Shown here: positions 28,753-35,562 of the stretch, piece by piece
Layout: the number at the start of each line of letters is the position of its first letter
Position numbering within the stretch: position 1 is the first letter of the stretch
IMG/VR virus record: IMGVR_UViG_3300031957_002603
Location: 62,001-126,000 of that record
DNA length: 64,000 nucleotides
From: a virus
Strand: one strand, 5' to 3'
Translations under genes and position numbers: made by a program
Notes under the pieces: model-generated
What the model was told of the DNA's origin: nothing
Databases searched by the model: none
The model's input: only the letters and a program-made list of their open reading frames with translations

Positions 28753-29688
28753 ATGAACGAAAAAATCAAAATCATCAACAACATTCTGGGCTCTGCCCGC
28801 AGAGTCAAAGACGAGCATCTTTACCACTGCCCTTTCTGTAAACACCACAAGAAGAAAATGTCGGTGAACTTCGCAAAGAATTATTTCAAATGCTGGGTAT
28901 GTGATGCGAGAGGTAAGAACATTTACCGAATCGTCCGTCGCTTTGGAACCTACGATCAACGACAAAAGTGGCTCCAACTTGACGGACGACTTGATCTCTC
29001 CGAGTTTGATAAGTTCTTCGCCGAGATCAACGAGAAAGAAATAAAGCAAACAATCTCTCTTCCCGATGAGTTTGTTTCGCTTTGTAATAAGAATCTTCCA
29101 ATGTCCTCAGCCAAAGCGCTTGAGTATCTTAGATCCCGAGGAATAACAAAAAAAGAAATCCTTGATTGGAAGATTGGCTATGCCACAGGAGGCAAGTATG
29201 GTGGCCGCATCATTATCCCAAGTTTTAATTGGGATGGTAATTCTAATTACTTTATTGCTCGCTCTTTTGTGGGTCATCAAAGACGATATCTAAATCCTCC
29301 CGTTGGAAGAGATGTTGTCTTTAATGAACTATTTATTGACTGGGATGAAGACATTAACATTGTCGAGGGTGTCTTCGATGCGATTGTCGCAGGTCCCAAC
29401 AGCATACCAATCTTGGGGTCAACTTTGCGAGAAAACTCCCGCTTATTTCAACAAATTGTAATGAATGATACTCCGGTCTATCTTGCCTTAGATAAAGATG
29501 CGGAGACCAAAAGGAACTGGATTATCAAGTCCTTTTTGAGGTACGACATTGAATTATACGTTGTTGATACATCGGGATGTGAAGACATTGGCTCAATGTC
29601 TCAAGAAGAGTTCATTCTTCGCAAATCCCAAGCAAGACCAGCAGATTTGGATGAGATTTTAATTTTCGACAAATTGAAGGCGATATGA
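28753..29688 (+). CDS. DNA primase (zinc-binding and TOPRIM domains)
   Basis: 311 residues from the ATG at 28753 (GAGG 7 bases upstream). An N-terminal zinc-binding domain has 'CPFCKHH' and 'FKCWVC' (about residues 23-58). A TOPRIM region follows, with 'INIVEGVFDAI' (Glu-Gly...Asp, about residue 205) and 'VYLALDKDAE' (Asp-x-Asp, about 249). This is the DnaG/T4 gp61 type architecture that makes RNA primers on the lagging strand. 'YLRSRGITKKEILDWKIGY' (about 117-137) is the usual linker between the two. The 3' end overlaps the next small gene by ATGA. It is isolated from any polymerase or helicase gene in this window. Confidence 0.9.
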   Translation: MNEKIKIINNILGSARRVKDEHLYHCPFCKHHKKKMSVNFAKNYFKCWVCDARGKNIYRIVRRFGTYDQRQKWLQLDGRLDLSEFDKFFAEINEKEIKQTISLPDEFVSLCNKNLPMSSAKALEYLRSRGITKKEILDWKIGYATGGKYGGRIIIPSFNWDGNSNYFIARSFVGHQRRYLNPPVGRDVVFNELFIDWDEDINIVEGVFDAIVAGPNSIPILGSTLRENSRLFQQIVMNDTPVYLALDKDAETKRNWIIKSFLRYDIELYVVDTSGCEDIGSMSQEEFILRKSQARPADLDEILIFDKLKAI

Positions 29689-29888
29689 AATTAGAACTAG
29701 GCGATTTGGTTCAACTTAATCAACAACGAGCATTAGGCAAATGGTATCTCCCAGAACTCCCCATCGAAGGAATGGGAGTTGTTGTTGACATACATGGTTT
29801 GCAGATTTGGGTTTACTGGATCAGAAAAGGTCGGATAACTCAACTACCAAGAAATTTATTAATCAAAATACTTGACAAGAATGACTAA
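29685..29888 (+). CDS. Small beta-rich protein, unknown
   Basis: 67 residues, starting in an ATGA overlap with the primase stop, so probably translationally coupled to it. The pattern 'LELGDLVQL' ... 'MGVVVDIHGLQIWVYWI' ... 'RITQLPRNLLIKIL' suggests a small SH3-like barrel. I do not know a function; such short barrels occur near phage replication genes. Its last codons (Leu-Asp-Lys-Asn-Asp-stop) contain the -35 box of the lipoprotein promoter. Confidence 0.7.
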   Translation: MKLELGDLVQLNQQRALGKWYLPELPIEGMGVVVDIHGLQIWVYWIRKGRITQLPRNLLIKILDKND

Positions 29889-29900
29889 ACAAGTTATATT
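29872..29900 (+). promoter_or_regulatory. Sigma70-type promoter (lipoprotein cassette)
   Basis: TTGACA (29872-29877), a 17-base spacer, TATATT (29895-29900). The start of transcription is expected near 29907, followed by AGGAG and the ATG at 29931. The -35 is embedded in the 3' end of the preceding gene. Confidence 0.8.
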
Positions 29901-29930
29901 GTATACACTCAAAAACAAAAAGGAGACGTT

Positions 29931-30107
29931 ATGAGTATTATGTTATTTAGCATGCTTTGGGCATGTTCAGGAAAATCTGAAGAAGATTCTGCTGTTGAAG
30001 CACAGCCCGCCTCAGAGCCCGCTGAAGAACCAGCAGATTCAGGATCTGAACCAGAAGACACGGCCAGTGAGCCGGAAGATACAGCAGAAGATTCAGGAGG
30101 TGAATAA
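29931..30107 (+). CDS. Mini-lipoprotein 1 (58 aa, acidic)
   Basis: The ATG at 29931 has AGGAG about 6 bases upstream. The product starts 'MSIMLFSMLWAC', with a lipobox-like Leu-Trp-Ala-Cys at residues 9-12; only 11 residues precede the Cys and there is no Lys/Arg n-region. The mature part (about 47 residues) is almost only Glu, Asp, Ser, Ala and Pro ('AEEPADSG', 'SEPEDTASEPEDTAED') and surely disordered. It would be a lipid-anchored envelope peptide made early. It ends Gly-Gly-Glu; those codons are GGAGGTGAA and also form the SD for the next gene. Function unknown; superinfection exclusion is one possibility. Confidence 0.7.
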   Translation: MSIMLFSMLWACSGKSEEDSAVEAQPASEPAEEPADSGSEPEDTASEPEDTAEDSGGE

Positions 30108-30319
30108 TGAATATGCTACTATCATTTCTAATTGCTTGTGGTGGCGACACCGCAGAAACGACCGAGGTTGTAAATACCACGGCAACGGTAACCGAAGATG
30201 GTGTTGAGGTAGTCGAAACGACGACGACCGAAAATACCACAACGGAAGAAGTCACGACGGATAATACGACGACTACCGAGACAACTGAAAATACAGAAAC
30301 TACGAACGGAAACGAGTAG
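30107..30319 (+). CDS. Mini-lipoprotein 2 (70 aa, Thr-rich)
   Basis: It starts in the TAATG overlap with lipoprotein 1, with a perfect GGAGGTGA SD inside that gene. 'MNMLLSFLIAC' gives a lipobox Leu-Ile-Ala-Cys with only 10 residues before the Cys and no basic n-region. The mature part is dominated by Thr, Glu, Asn and Val ('VVETTTTENTTTEEVTT'), a low-complexity stalk with many potential O-glycosylation-type Thr runs. An intrinsic terminator follows. Its role is unknown; it belongs to the same cassette as its two relatives. Confidence 0.7.
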   Translation: MNMLLSFLIACGGDTAETTEVVNTTATVTEDGVEVVETTTTENTTTEEVTTDNTTTTETTENTETTNGNE

Positions 30320-30330
30320 TTCATAGGGTT

Positions 30331-30360
30331 AGCGGCTCCCTCCAAAAGCCGCTTTTCTTT
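30331..30360 (+). terminator. Intrinsic terminator after mini-lipoprotein 2
   Basis: The stem AGCGGCT (30331-30337) pairs with AGCCGCT (30347-30353) around a 9-base loop and is followed by TTTCTTTTA. It would end much of the lipoprotein transcript before lipoprotein 3 and thioredoxin. Confidence 0.7.
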
Positions 30361-30372
30361 TATGGAGGACGA

Positions 30373-30531
30373 ATGATTTTATTTTTACTTTTTGCTTGTC
30401 AGGAGCCTGATTGCGGTGAAGATGAGGCACAACCAGCAAGACAATGGAATGTCCCACAAATGCATTCCACCGGCGGTTCTTTCGAGACCGGCGAACCACT
30501 AGACACTGCTTACGATACCGGAGGTGAATAA
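30373..30531 (+). CDS. Mini-lipoprotein 3 (52 aa)
   Basis: The ATG at 30373 follows GGAGG by 5 bases. 'MILFLLFAC' has the lipobox Leu-Phe-Ala-Cys with only 8 residues before the Cys. The mature peptide has a second Cys five residues on ('CQEPDC'), then an acidic part and a 'TGEPLDTAYDTGGE' tail. It ends with the same GGAGGTGAATAATG junction as lipoprotein 1, here leading into thioredoxin. It lies just after a terminator, so its expression depends on read-through unless a promoter is hidden. Confidence 0.65.
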   Translation: MILFLLFACQEPDCGEDEAQPARQWNVPQMHSTGGSFETGEPLDTAYDTGGE

Positions 30532-30848
30532 TGGATTATATAGCAGATGGCGATTTCGCCAACAAGACGAGCCAAGGAATTGTGCTCGTTGATTTTTATG
30601 CGACATGGTGTATGCCATGCTTGAGAATGGAGAAGCAAGTTGAAGATTTTGCTTCAAGTAACTCAAACGTATCGGTTTACAAATATGATGTTGACCGAGG
30701 AGTTCAAATTTGGAATGAGGTCAAAAAGAAACACAATGTTCGATCTATTCCTTTTGTTGTAATTTACAAAGACGGAGAACCGGTAGCAGCCGAGGTTGGT
30801 TACAAATCTTCTGAAGAATTACAAAAAATACTTGACAACATTACCTAA
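30531..30848 (+). CDS. Thioredoxin-like protein
   Basis: 105 residues with a complete thioredoxin core: 'IVLVDFYATWCMPC' (active site WCMPC, residues about 28-32) and the cis-Pro segment 'VRSIPFVVIYKDGE' (about 70-83). No signal peptide, so it is cytoplasmic. It starts in the TAATG overlap with lipoprotein 3, under the full GGAGGTGA SD. It may act as disulfide reductant for ribonucleotide reductase, or as a polymerase accessory as in T7; neither is shown here. Its C-terminal codons (Leu-Asp-Asn-Ile-Thr-stop) carry the -35 box of the next promoter. Confidence 0.9.
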   Translation: MDYIADGDFANKTSQGIVLVDFYATWCMPCLRMEKQVEDFASSNSNVSVYKYDVDRGVQIWNEVKKKHNVRSIPFVVIYKDGEPVAAEVGYKSSEELQKILDNIT

Positions 30849-30860
30849 ACGTGATACAAT
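30832..30860 (+). promoter_or_regulatory. Sigma70-type promoter (Mre11-Rad50 fusion)
   Basis: TTGACA (30832-30837), a 17-base spacer, TACAAT (30855-30860). It is followed by AGGAGG (30869-30874) and the ATG at 30879. The -35 overlaps the thioredoxin 3' end. Confidence 0.8.
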
Positions 30861-30878
30861 AATACAAAAGGAGGGCTT

Positions 30879-33800
30879 ATGCTCATTGCACACATTTCAG
30901 ACACACACATTAGAAACCTTAAATATCACTACGAATACCGTCAGGCGTTCGAAGATCTTTACGATAAGTTGCGAGACCAACGTCCGGACATTATTGTTCA
31001 CACAGGCGACATCGCACACACCAAGACTCAACTGTCACCAGAATACTTTGAGTTGACTTCAGAGTTTCTCAATACGTTGGCCAACATTGCTCCGCTCTAT
31101 GTTATCTTAGGCAACCATGACGGTAATCTTAAGAACTCTGAGCGACAAGATGCAATTACGCCAATCGTTGAGGCTCTTCAGAATAACAACATTCATCTTC
31201 TCAAAGACTCGGGCGAAGTCGAAGTAAACGATGAGGTAACACTAAATGTTCTCTCGGTGTTTGACCGAGATAATTGGAAAGAGCCCTCCGACCCTTCGAA
31301 GATAAATGTTGCTCTTTATCACGGCTCAATCTCCGGTTGTGAGACGGGCCAAGGCTTTACGATTCAGCAAGGCGATGATACGGCCTCAATTTTCAAGGGC
31401 TTTGACTTTGCTATGCTTGGGGACATCCATAAGCGACAGCAAATGGATACCGAGGGACGTGTTTTTTACGCAGGGAGCACTATCCAGCAGAATTTCGGAG
31501 AATCTCTCCGCAAAGGCTATTTGCTTTGGAATATTCACTCAAAAGACGATTGGGCAGTTGAGTTCCATGCCTTACGTAACCCTCGCCCCTTTATATCAAT
31601 CTATCTTGATCGCAATGGGGACTTGCCAGAGACTCACGTTCCTCGCAATGCTTACCTTCGCATTGTCTCGCAGTACGACCTTCCGCTTACCAAGTTGCGC
31701 CAAGCAGTTGACGCAGCAGAGGTAAAGTGGCGTCCTTACTCAACGACCTATGTCAACAAAGGAACCAAAGGATCACGCTCTGCTAAAAGCATGATTGCTG
31801 ATGGCCGCTTTGATAATCTCCGAGACATCAAGGTTCAAGAAGAACTAATTCAAGAATATCTTGTCGGCAAAGAACTAGACGACGGTGTTATGGAGAAGAT
31901 TCTCGAACACAACCGTGTCTACAATCGTAAAGCCGAGGAACAAGAAGAAGTTTCCAGAAATGTTATTTGGTCTATTAAAGAGATGCAATGGGACAATCTC
32001 TTCAATTACGGAGAGAAAAACCGCCTAAACTTTGAGAACCTCAACGGTATTGTAGGTATCTTTGGCAAAAACTATTCAGGGAAGTCATCAATTATCGACT
32101 CGGCTCTCTACACCATATTCAATACGACCTCGAAAGGTGAGCGTAAAAATATTCACATTCTTAACCAGAATAAGAACAAAGCGCTCGGCCGTATTGACAT
32201 TCAAATCGGTGAGAATACTTACCGGATTACCCGCAATCTGGACAAAAATGTATCGTCCTCCGGTAATGTGACTGCTAAGGTTGACTTGGACTTTGCTGTC
32301 TTTGATGGAAAAGACTGGCAGTCGCTTAACGGGACAACCAGAAATCAAACTGATGCAAACATCCGCAAGCACTTTGGAACGATCGAGGACTTTCTTTTGA
32401 CCTCGATGGCTTCTCAGATGGACTCTCTGTCCTTTGTGAAAGAGGGCTCAACCAAGCGGAAAGAGATTCTTGCTAAGTTTCTTGACCTCGATTTATTCGA
32501 TTCCAAGTTCAAACTTGCGAAGAAAGACCTCGCAGAGCAAAAGTCTGTGATCAAGCATCTCCGTTCAATGAATTGGGATCTTGAGATTGCAAAGAAGAAA
32601 GATATTCTTGACGACATTGAGATTGACATCAAAGAGAACACAACTCGGTGTCAAGAAATTGAAATTGAACTTAAAGGAATCACAGCACAACTTGCTGAGA
32701 TCAATGAATCAATTGACGCAATTCCTGCTGAGATTATTGACATTGACTCGATAAACAAGTCCATCAAGCAAAAGCGAGAATCAACAAGGTCGCTAACCTC
32801 CAAAAATCGCTTGTTAGAGTCCAAAATTGACGTTAATAAGCAAACTTTTGAGAAGGTCGCTGCCTTCATTGAGTCATTCGACCTTAATGTCCTAACGGAA
32901 CAAAAAGAAGAGCATAATCGGCTTCTATCTCTCAAATCTTCAAATTGTGACGGTGTTCGTACACTATCCACCACAATTTCAAACGAGAAGAAGAAAATCA
33001 AACTGCTTGACGGCATTCCATGTGGTGATTCATTCCCAAGTTGTAAATTCATTGCCGATGCTGTGATTGCTCGCAATGGCTTGGAGTCTCTCAACGAGCG
33101 AATGACAAATCTTCAGTTGACGGTCGACAACATTGAAGCGCAGATCACCGATCTAAACATCGAGGACATTGAAGATAAAATAAAATCTTTCAATCAAATC
33201 GTTACCGACCGTGATGATCTTGCTTCTAAGATTGAGCGAGACAACTATGTTTTGGAGAACAACAGAAAGCAAATTCAACTGAACGATGCCATGCTCGAAA
33301 CTCTTCTGGCAACTCAGGCTGTCTATGAAGAGAACAGAGAGGCAATTGAGAACAAAGAACTGTTTATATCAAAACGAGATAAATATGCTCAAGCACAAGC
33401 CCGTCTTCAGCGAGAGCAGAAGAAATGCGAATCAATGCTCCAAGAGTATTATATCGAAAAAGGCTCCACTCAACAAGCCATCGCTGGTTACGAGGATCAA
33501 AAGCGACAGTTAGAAGAAAAAGAACGTGAGTTTATTGCACACGATTTGTTCTTGCAATGCATGCATCCCAATGGCATAGCCTACAATGTTATTCGTCAAA
33601 TGTTGCCGATTATTAACGAAGAAATAGCCAAAGTGCTTACATCTATTGTTGACTTCGAGGTGTTCTTTGTAGATAACGGAAAGTCGCTAGATATCATGCT
33701 CAAACATCCAAAGTATGATGCGCGACCTTTGTCTATGGGCTCGGGTGCCGAGAAGACTCTTTCTGCGATGGCGATACGTTTGGCTTTGATTTCAATAACC

Positions 33801-34010
33801 AATTTGCCCAAAAGCGAACTATTTATATTAGACGAACCTGCTACTGCTTTGGATCAAGAGCACATGGATGGATTTGTCAAGATGCTCGAGATGATTAAAT
33901 CTCAATTCAAGACTGTCTTGCTTATCTCGCACCTTGATTCTCTTAAAGATTGTGCTGATTTAACGATCGATATCCAAAAGCAAAATGGTTACGCGAGGGT
34001 AAATTTATGA
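30879..34010 (+). CDS. Single-chain Mre11-Rad50 (SbcD-SbcC; T4 gp47-gp46) nuclease-ATPase
   Basis: 1043 residues. Residues 1-about 330 form an Mre11/SbcD phosphoesterase with all metal motifs: 'SDTHIRN' (D8, H10), 'GDIAH' (43-47), 'GNHD' (78-81), H148 in 'LYHGS', and 'GDIHKRQ' (181-187). From about 370 a Rad50/SbcC ABC ATPase begins: Walker A 'GKNYSGKSS' (about 396-404), a long coiled coil (about 530-900) with a Cys pair 'PCGDSFPSC' near 713-722 at the hook position, signature 'LSMGSGAEKT' (about 951), Walker B 'LFILDEP' (about 980). In T4 these are separate genes 47 and 46, which process DNA ends for recombination-dependent replication. The frame is uninterrupted. Confidence 0.92.
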   Translation: MLIAHISDTHIRNLKYHYEYRQAFEDLYDKLRDQRPDIIVHTGDIAHTKTQLSPEYFELTSEFLNTLANIAPLYVILGNHDGNLKNSERQDAITPIVEALQNNNIHLLKDSGEVEVNDEVTLNVLSVFDRDNWKEPSDPSKINVALYHGSISGCETGQGFTIQQGDDTASIFKGFDFAMLGDIHKRQQMDTEGRVFYAGSTIQQNFGESLRKGYLLWNIHSKDDWAVEFHALRNPRPFISIYLDRNGDLPETHVPRNAYLRIVSQYDLPLTKLRQAVDAAEVKWRPYSTTYVNKGTKGSRSAKSMIADGRFDNLRDIKVQEELIQEYLVGKELDDGVMEKILEHNRVYNRKAEEQEEVSRNVIWSIKEMQWDNLFNYGEKNRLNFENLNGIVGIFGKNYSGKSSIIDSALYTIFNTTSKGERKNIHILNQNKNKALGRIDIQIGENTYRITRNLDKNVSSSGNVTAKVDLDFAVFDGKDWQSLNGTTRNQTDANIRKHFGTIEDFLLTSMASQMDSLSFVKEGSTKRKEILAKFLDLDLFDSKFKLAKKDLAEQKSVIKHLRSMNWDLEIAKKKDILDDIEIDIKENTTRCQEIEIELKGITAQLAEINESIDAIPAEIIDIDSINKSIKQKRESTRSLTSKNRLLESKIDVNKQTFEKVAAFIESFDLNVLTEQKEEHNRLLSLKSSNCDGVRTLSTTISNEKKKIKLLDGIPCGDSFPSCKFIADAVIARNGLESLNERMTNLQLTVDNIEAQITDLNIEDIEDKIKSFNQIVTDRDDLASKIERDNYVLENNRKQIQLNDAMLETLLATQAVYEENREAIENKELFISKRDKYAQAQARLQREQKKCESMLQEYYIEKGSTQQAIAGYEDQKRQLEEKEREFIAHDLFLQCMHPNGIAYNVIRQMLPIINEEIAKVLTSIVDFEVFFVDNGKSLDIMLKHPKYDARPLSMGSGAEKTLSAMAIRLALISITNLPKSELFILDEPATALDQEHMDGFVKMLEMIKSQFKTVLLISHLDSLKDCADLTIDIQKQNGYARVNL

Positions 34011-34327
34011 CAATCAAAGACCAAGCCGAAGATATTATCGAAGGCATCAAAGAAAAGTTCGAATGCGATGAGCATGAGGACTGCGATGGAATCCATTTGG
34101 ACGACAAGATCGCCGATAAAGTAAAAGAATTTGCAAAGGCCGAAGGCTCTATCCTTGATAAGGTTCTTGGCAAAGTTGTTTCACGAAAACTTCTTGTTTT
34201 CGCAACAGCAACCGTTCTTCTTGCACAATACGGACTTGACCCTGATACTTGGGGCATGATCGCTATTGTATATATTGGCGGACAATCTGTTATTGATGCT
34301 GCTAAGACTTGGAGACATGGCGGATAA
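34007..34327 (+). CDS. Small membrane protein, holin-like candidate
   Basis: 106 residues, ATGA overlap with the Mre11-Rad50 stop. The N-terminal half is charged and soluble ('IIEGIKEKFECDEHEDCDGIH'). The C-terminal half has a hydrophobic stretch 'KLLVFATATVLLAQYG' and a second 'WGMIAIVYIGGQSVIDAA', then a basic end 'KTWRHGG'. Two short membrane segments and the following spanin-like genes suggest a holin-type role. Similar proteins are seen in other marine phages as unannotated membrane proteins. The assignment rests on topology and neighbours only. Confidence 0.5.
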   Translation: MTIKDQAEDIIEGIKEKFECDEHEDCDGIHLDDKIADKVKEFAKAEGSILDKVLGKVVSRKLLVFATATVLLAQYGLDPDTWGMIAIVYIGGQSVIDAAKTWRHGG

Positions 34328-34725
34328 TGAATCTGCTTAAAGCCAAAAAGTACTGGGAACTTTCAGCGTCCTTCCTGAGAAATCATTGGAGGGCCGTTGT
34401 TGTTCTCGGTGCTATGGCTATTTGTTATTTCTACGGAAAGAACGTACAAAAGAAACTTAAATTAGATCACGACATGGCGAAAGCCCAATGGCGTAAAGAG
34501 AGAGACCAAATTGAAAACTCATATCAGAACGAAATCGAGAAACGGGAAAAGTCTCGTAAGGCCTATGAGGTCGCTATTAAAATGGCGGAAGAGAAGAAGG
34601 CCAAATCAACGACCGCTTTAGAAAAGCAAAAGGTCGAGGACACAAAAAAACTAATCAAAGCATCAAAGAATGATCCGGAGAAGTTAGATGAAATTCTAAA
34701 AGATCTCGGAATAGAGGAAGTATGA
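34327..34725 (+). CDS. Inner-membrane coiled-coil protein, i-spanin-like
   Basis: 132 residues from the ATG at 34327, which shares a base with the upstream TAA; a longer TTG start would lie inside the previous gene. One N-terminal transmembrane segment ('AVVVLGAMAICYFYG', about 24-38) is followed by a highly charged helix with long Lys/Glu coiled coil ('QWRKERDQIENSYQNEIEKR' and on). This is the topology of Rz-type inner-membrane spanins. It overlaps the next ORF by ATGA. The outer-membrane partner is not obvious; the upstream mini-lipoproteins are possible but transcribed separately. Confidence 0.5.
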   Translation: MNLLKAKKYWELSASFLRNHWRAVVVLGAMAICYFYGKNVQKKLKLDHDMAKAQWRKERDQIENSYQNEIEKREKSRKAYEVAIKMAEEKKAKSTTALEKQKVEDTKKLIKASKNDPEKLDEILKDLGIEEV

Positions 34726-35126
34726 TACTAATGCTATTAGCCTCCATAGCATATGGCGAGGCACAATTTACAAATTTAAAAGTCGGTGAGCCGGCACCAT
34801 TCAACGGAAGATTATTAAACGACGAAGCACTCGCAACTCTTGTTGTGAATCAAGAATCCATCGAAGAAGCATGTCAAATCGAAGTTGACTATGAATTAGA
34901 GAAAGCACAGGCTAAATGGAACTATGACTTCGAACTTATGAAGATAGGCCTTGAGGGCAAACTCGAAAGATCCGAGGCCCGTATTGAGACCCAACAACAA
35001 GAATTAGATTATCTTCGGGCTCATGTTAAACCAAACAGAACATTTTTATGGATTTCTACAGGATTTTTAGTAGGAACAGGCACTTCACTTGCTATTTATA
35101 GTATTGTGGAGAGCCAGCATGATTAA
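34722..35126 (+). CDS. Exported protein with coiled coil and C-terminal membrane segment
   Basis: 134 residues. A short signal-like N-terminus 'MILMLLASIAYGEA' is followed by 'VGEPAPFNGRLLNDEALATL', a block I know from many phage proteins near lysis genes. Then come a coiled coil (about 65-105) and a C-terminal hydrophobic segment 'FLWISTGFLVGTGTSLAIYSIV' (about 109-130). It could be the second half of a two-component envelope-disruption system with the preceding gene. There is no lipobox Cys, so it is not a classical o-spanin. The start is set by an ATGA overlap. Confidence 0.5.
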   Translation: MILMLLASIAYGEAQFTNLKVGEPAPFNGRLLNDEALATLVVNQESIEEACQIEVDYELEKAQAKWNYDFELMKIGLEGKLERSEARIETQQQELDYLRAHVKPNRTFLWISTGFLVGTGTSLAIYSIVESQHD

Positions 35127-35562
35127 AGTAAAAATTAAAAACATTTTAAAAGAAGCGGCAAAAATGATTTGCCCACCTGCAACTCAGGATCTAAAACTTA
35201 ATACAACCAATCGTGATGCTGCCATCCAAGCCAAGCATATTCAGTATGGGCCACTTAATGTTAAAGAGCCCGGTGATTATTGGAAAGACATAGCCGAGTA
35301 TTGGGATACAACCGAAAAAGCGGCTAAGAAGTCTCTTTGTGGTAATTGTGTTGCCTTTGACATCTCGCCTCGAATGGAAGAATGTATGCCCGGCCCTGTA
35401 TCCGATGACGATGGAAAACTTGGATATTGCTGGATGCATCATTTCAAGTGCCATTCTGCACGCTCTTGTAGAACACATGCCGGTGGTGGCCCAATTGAGA
35501 AAGATGATATATCACATGAGTGGCAAGAAAGAAATGAAAAAGCCATGTCAGTTATGAAATGA
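35119..35562 (+). CDS. Cys-rich putative metal-binding protein with tag-like N-terminus
   Basis: 147 residues from the ATG at 35119 (GGAGAG upstream); the longer frame from 35089 lies inside the previous gene. The N-terminus 'MIKVKIKNILKEAAKMI' resembles the Lys-rich helical tags elsewhere in this window. The C-terminal half has spaced Cys residues: 'LCGNCVAF', 'EECMPG', 'GYCWMHHFKCHSARSC', then His and 'GGGP'. That is enough for an iron-sulfur or zinc site, and the spacing with conserved aromatics recalls small iron-sulfur proteins. I do not know its function. Confidence 0.55.
   Translation: MIKVKIKNILKEAAKMICPPATQDLKLNTTNRDAAIQAKHIQYGPLNVKEPGDYWKDIAEYWDTTEKAAKKSLCGNCVAFDISPRMEECMPGPVSDDDGKLGYCWMHHFKCHSARSCRTHAGGGPIEKDDISHEWQERNEKAMSVMK

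Noticed and set aside
29328-29335. ACTATTTA inside the primase gene as a late promoter
   Set aside because: It is in frame (Leu-Phe-Ile) and far from any late gene start; probably chance.
30796-31056. 86-residue ORF bridging thioredoxin and Mre11-Rad50
   Set aside because: It is out of frame with both real genes and crosses a clear promoter and SD.
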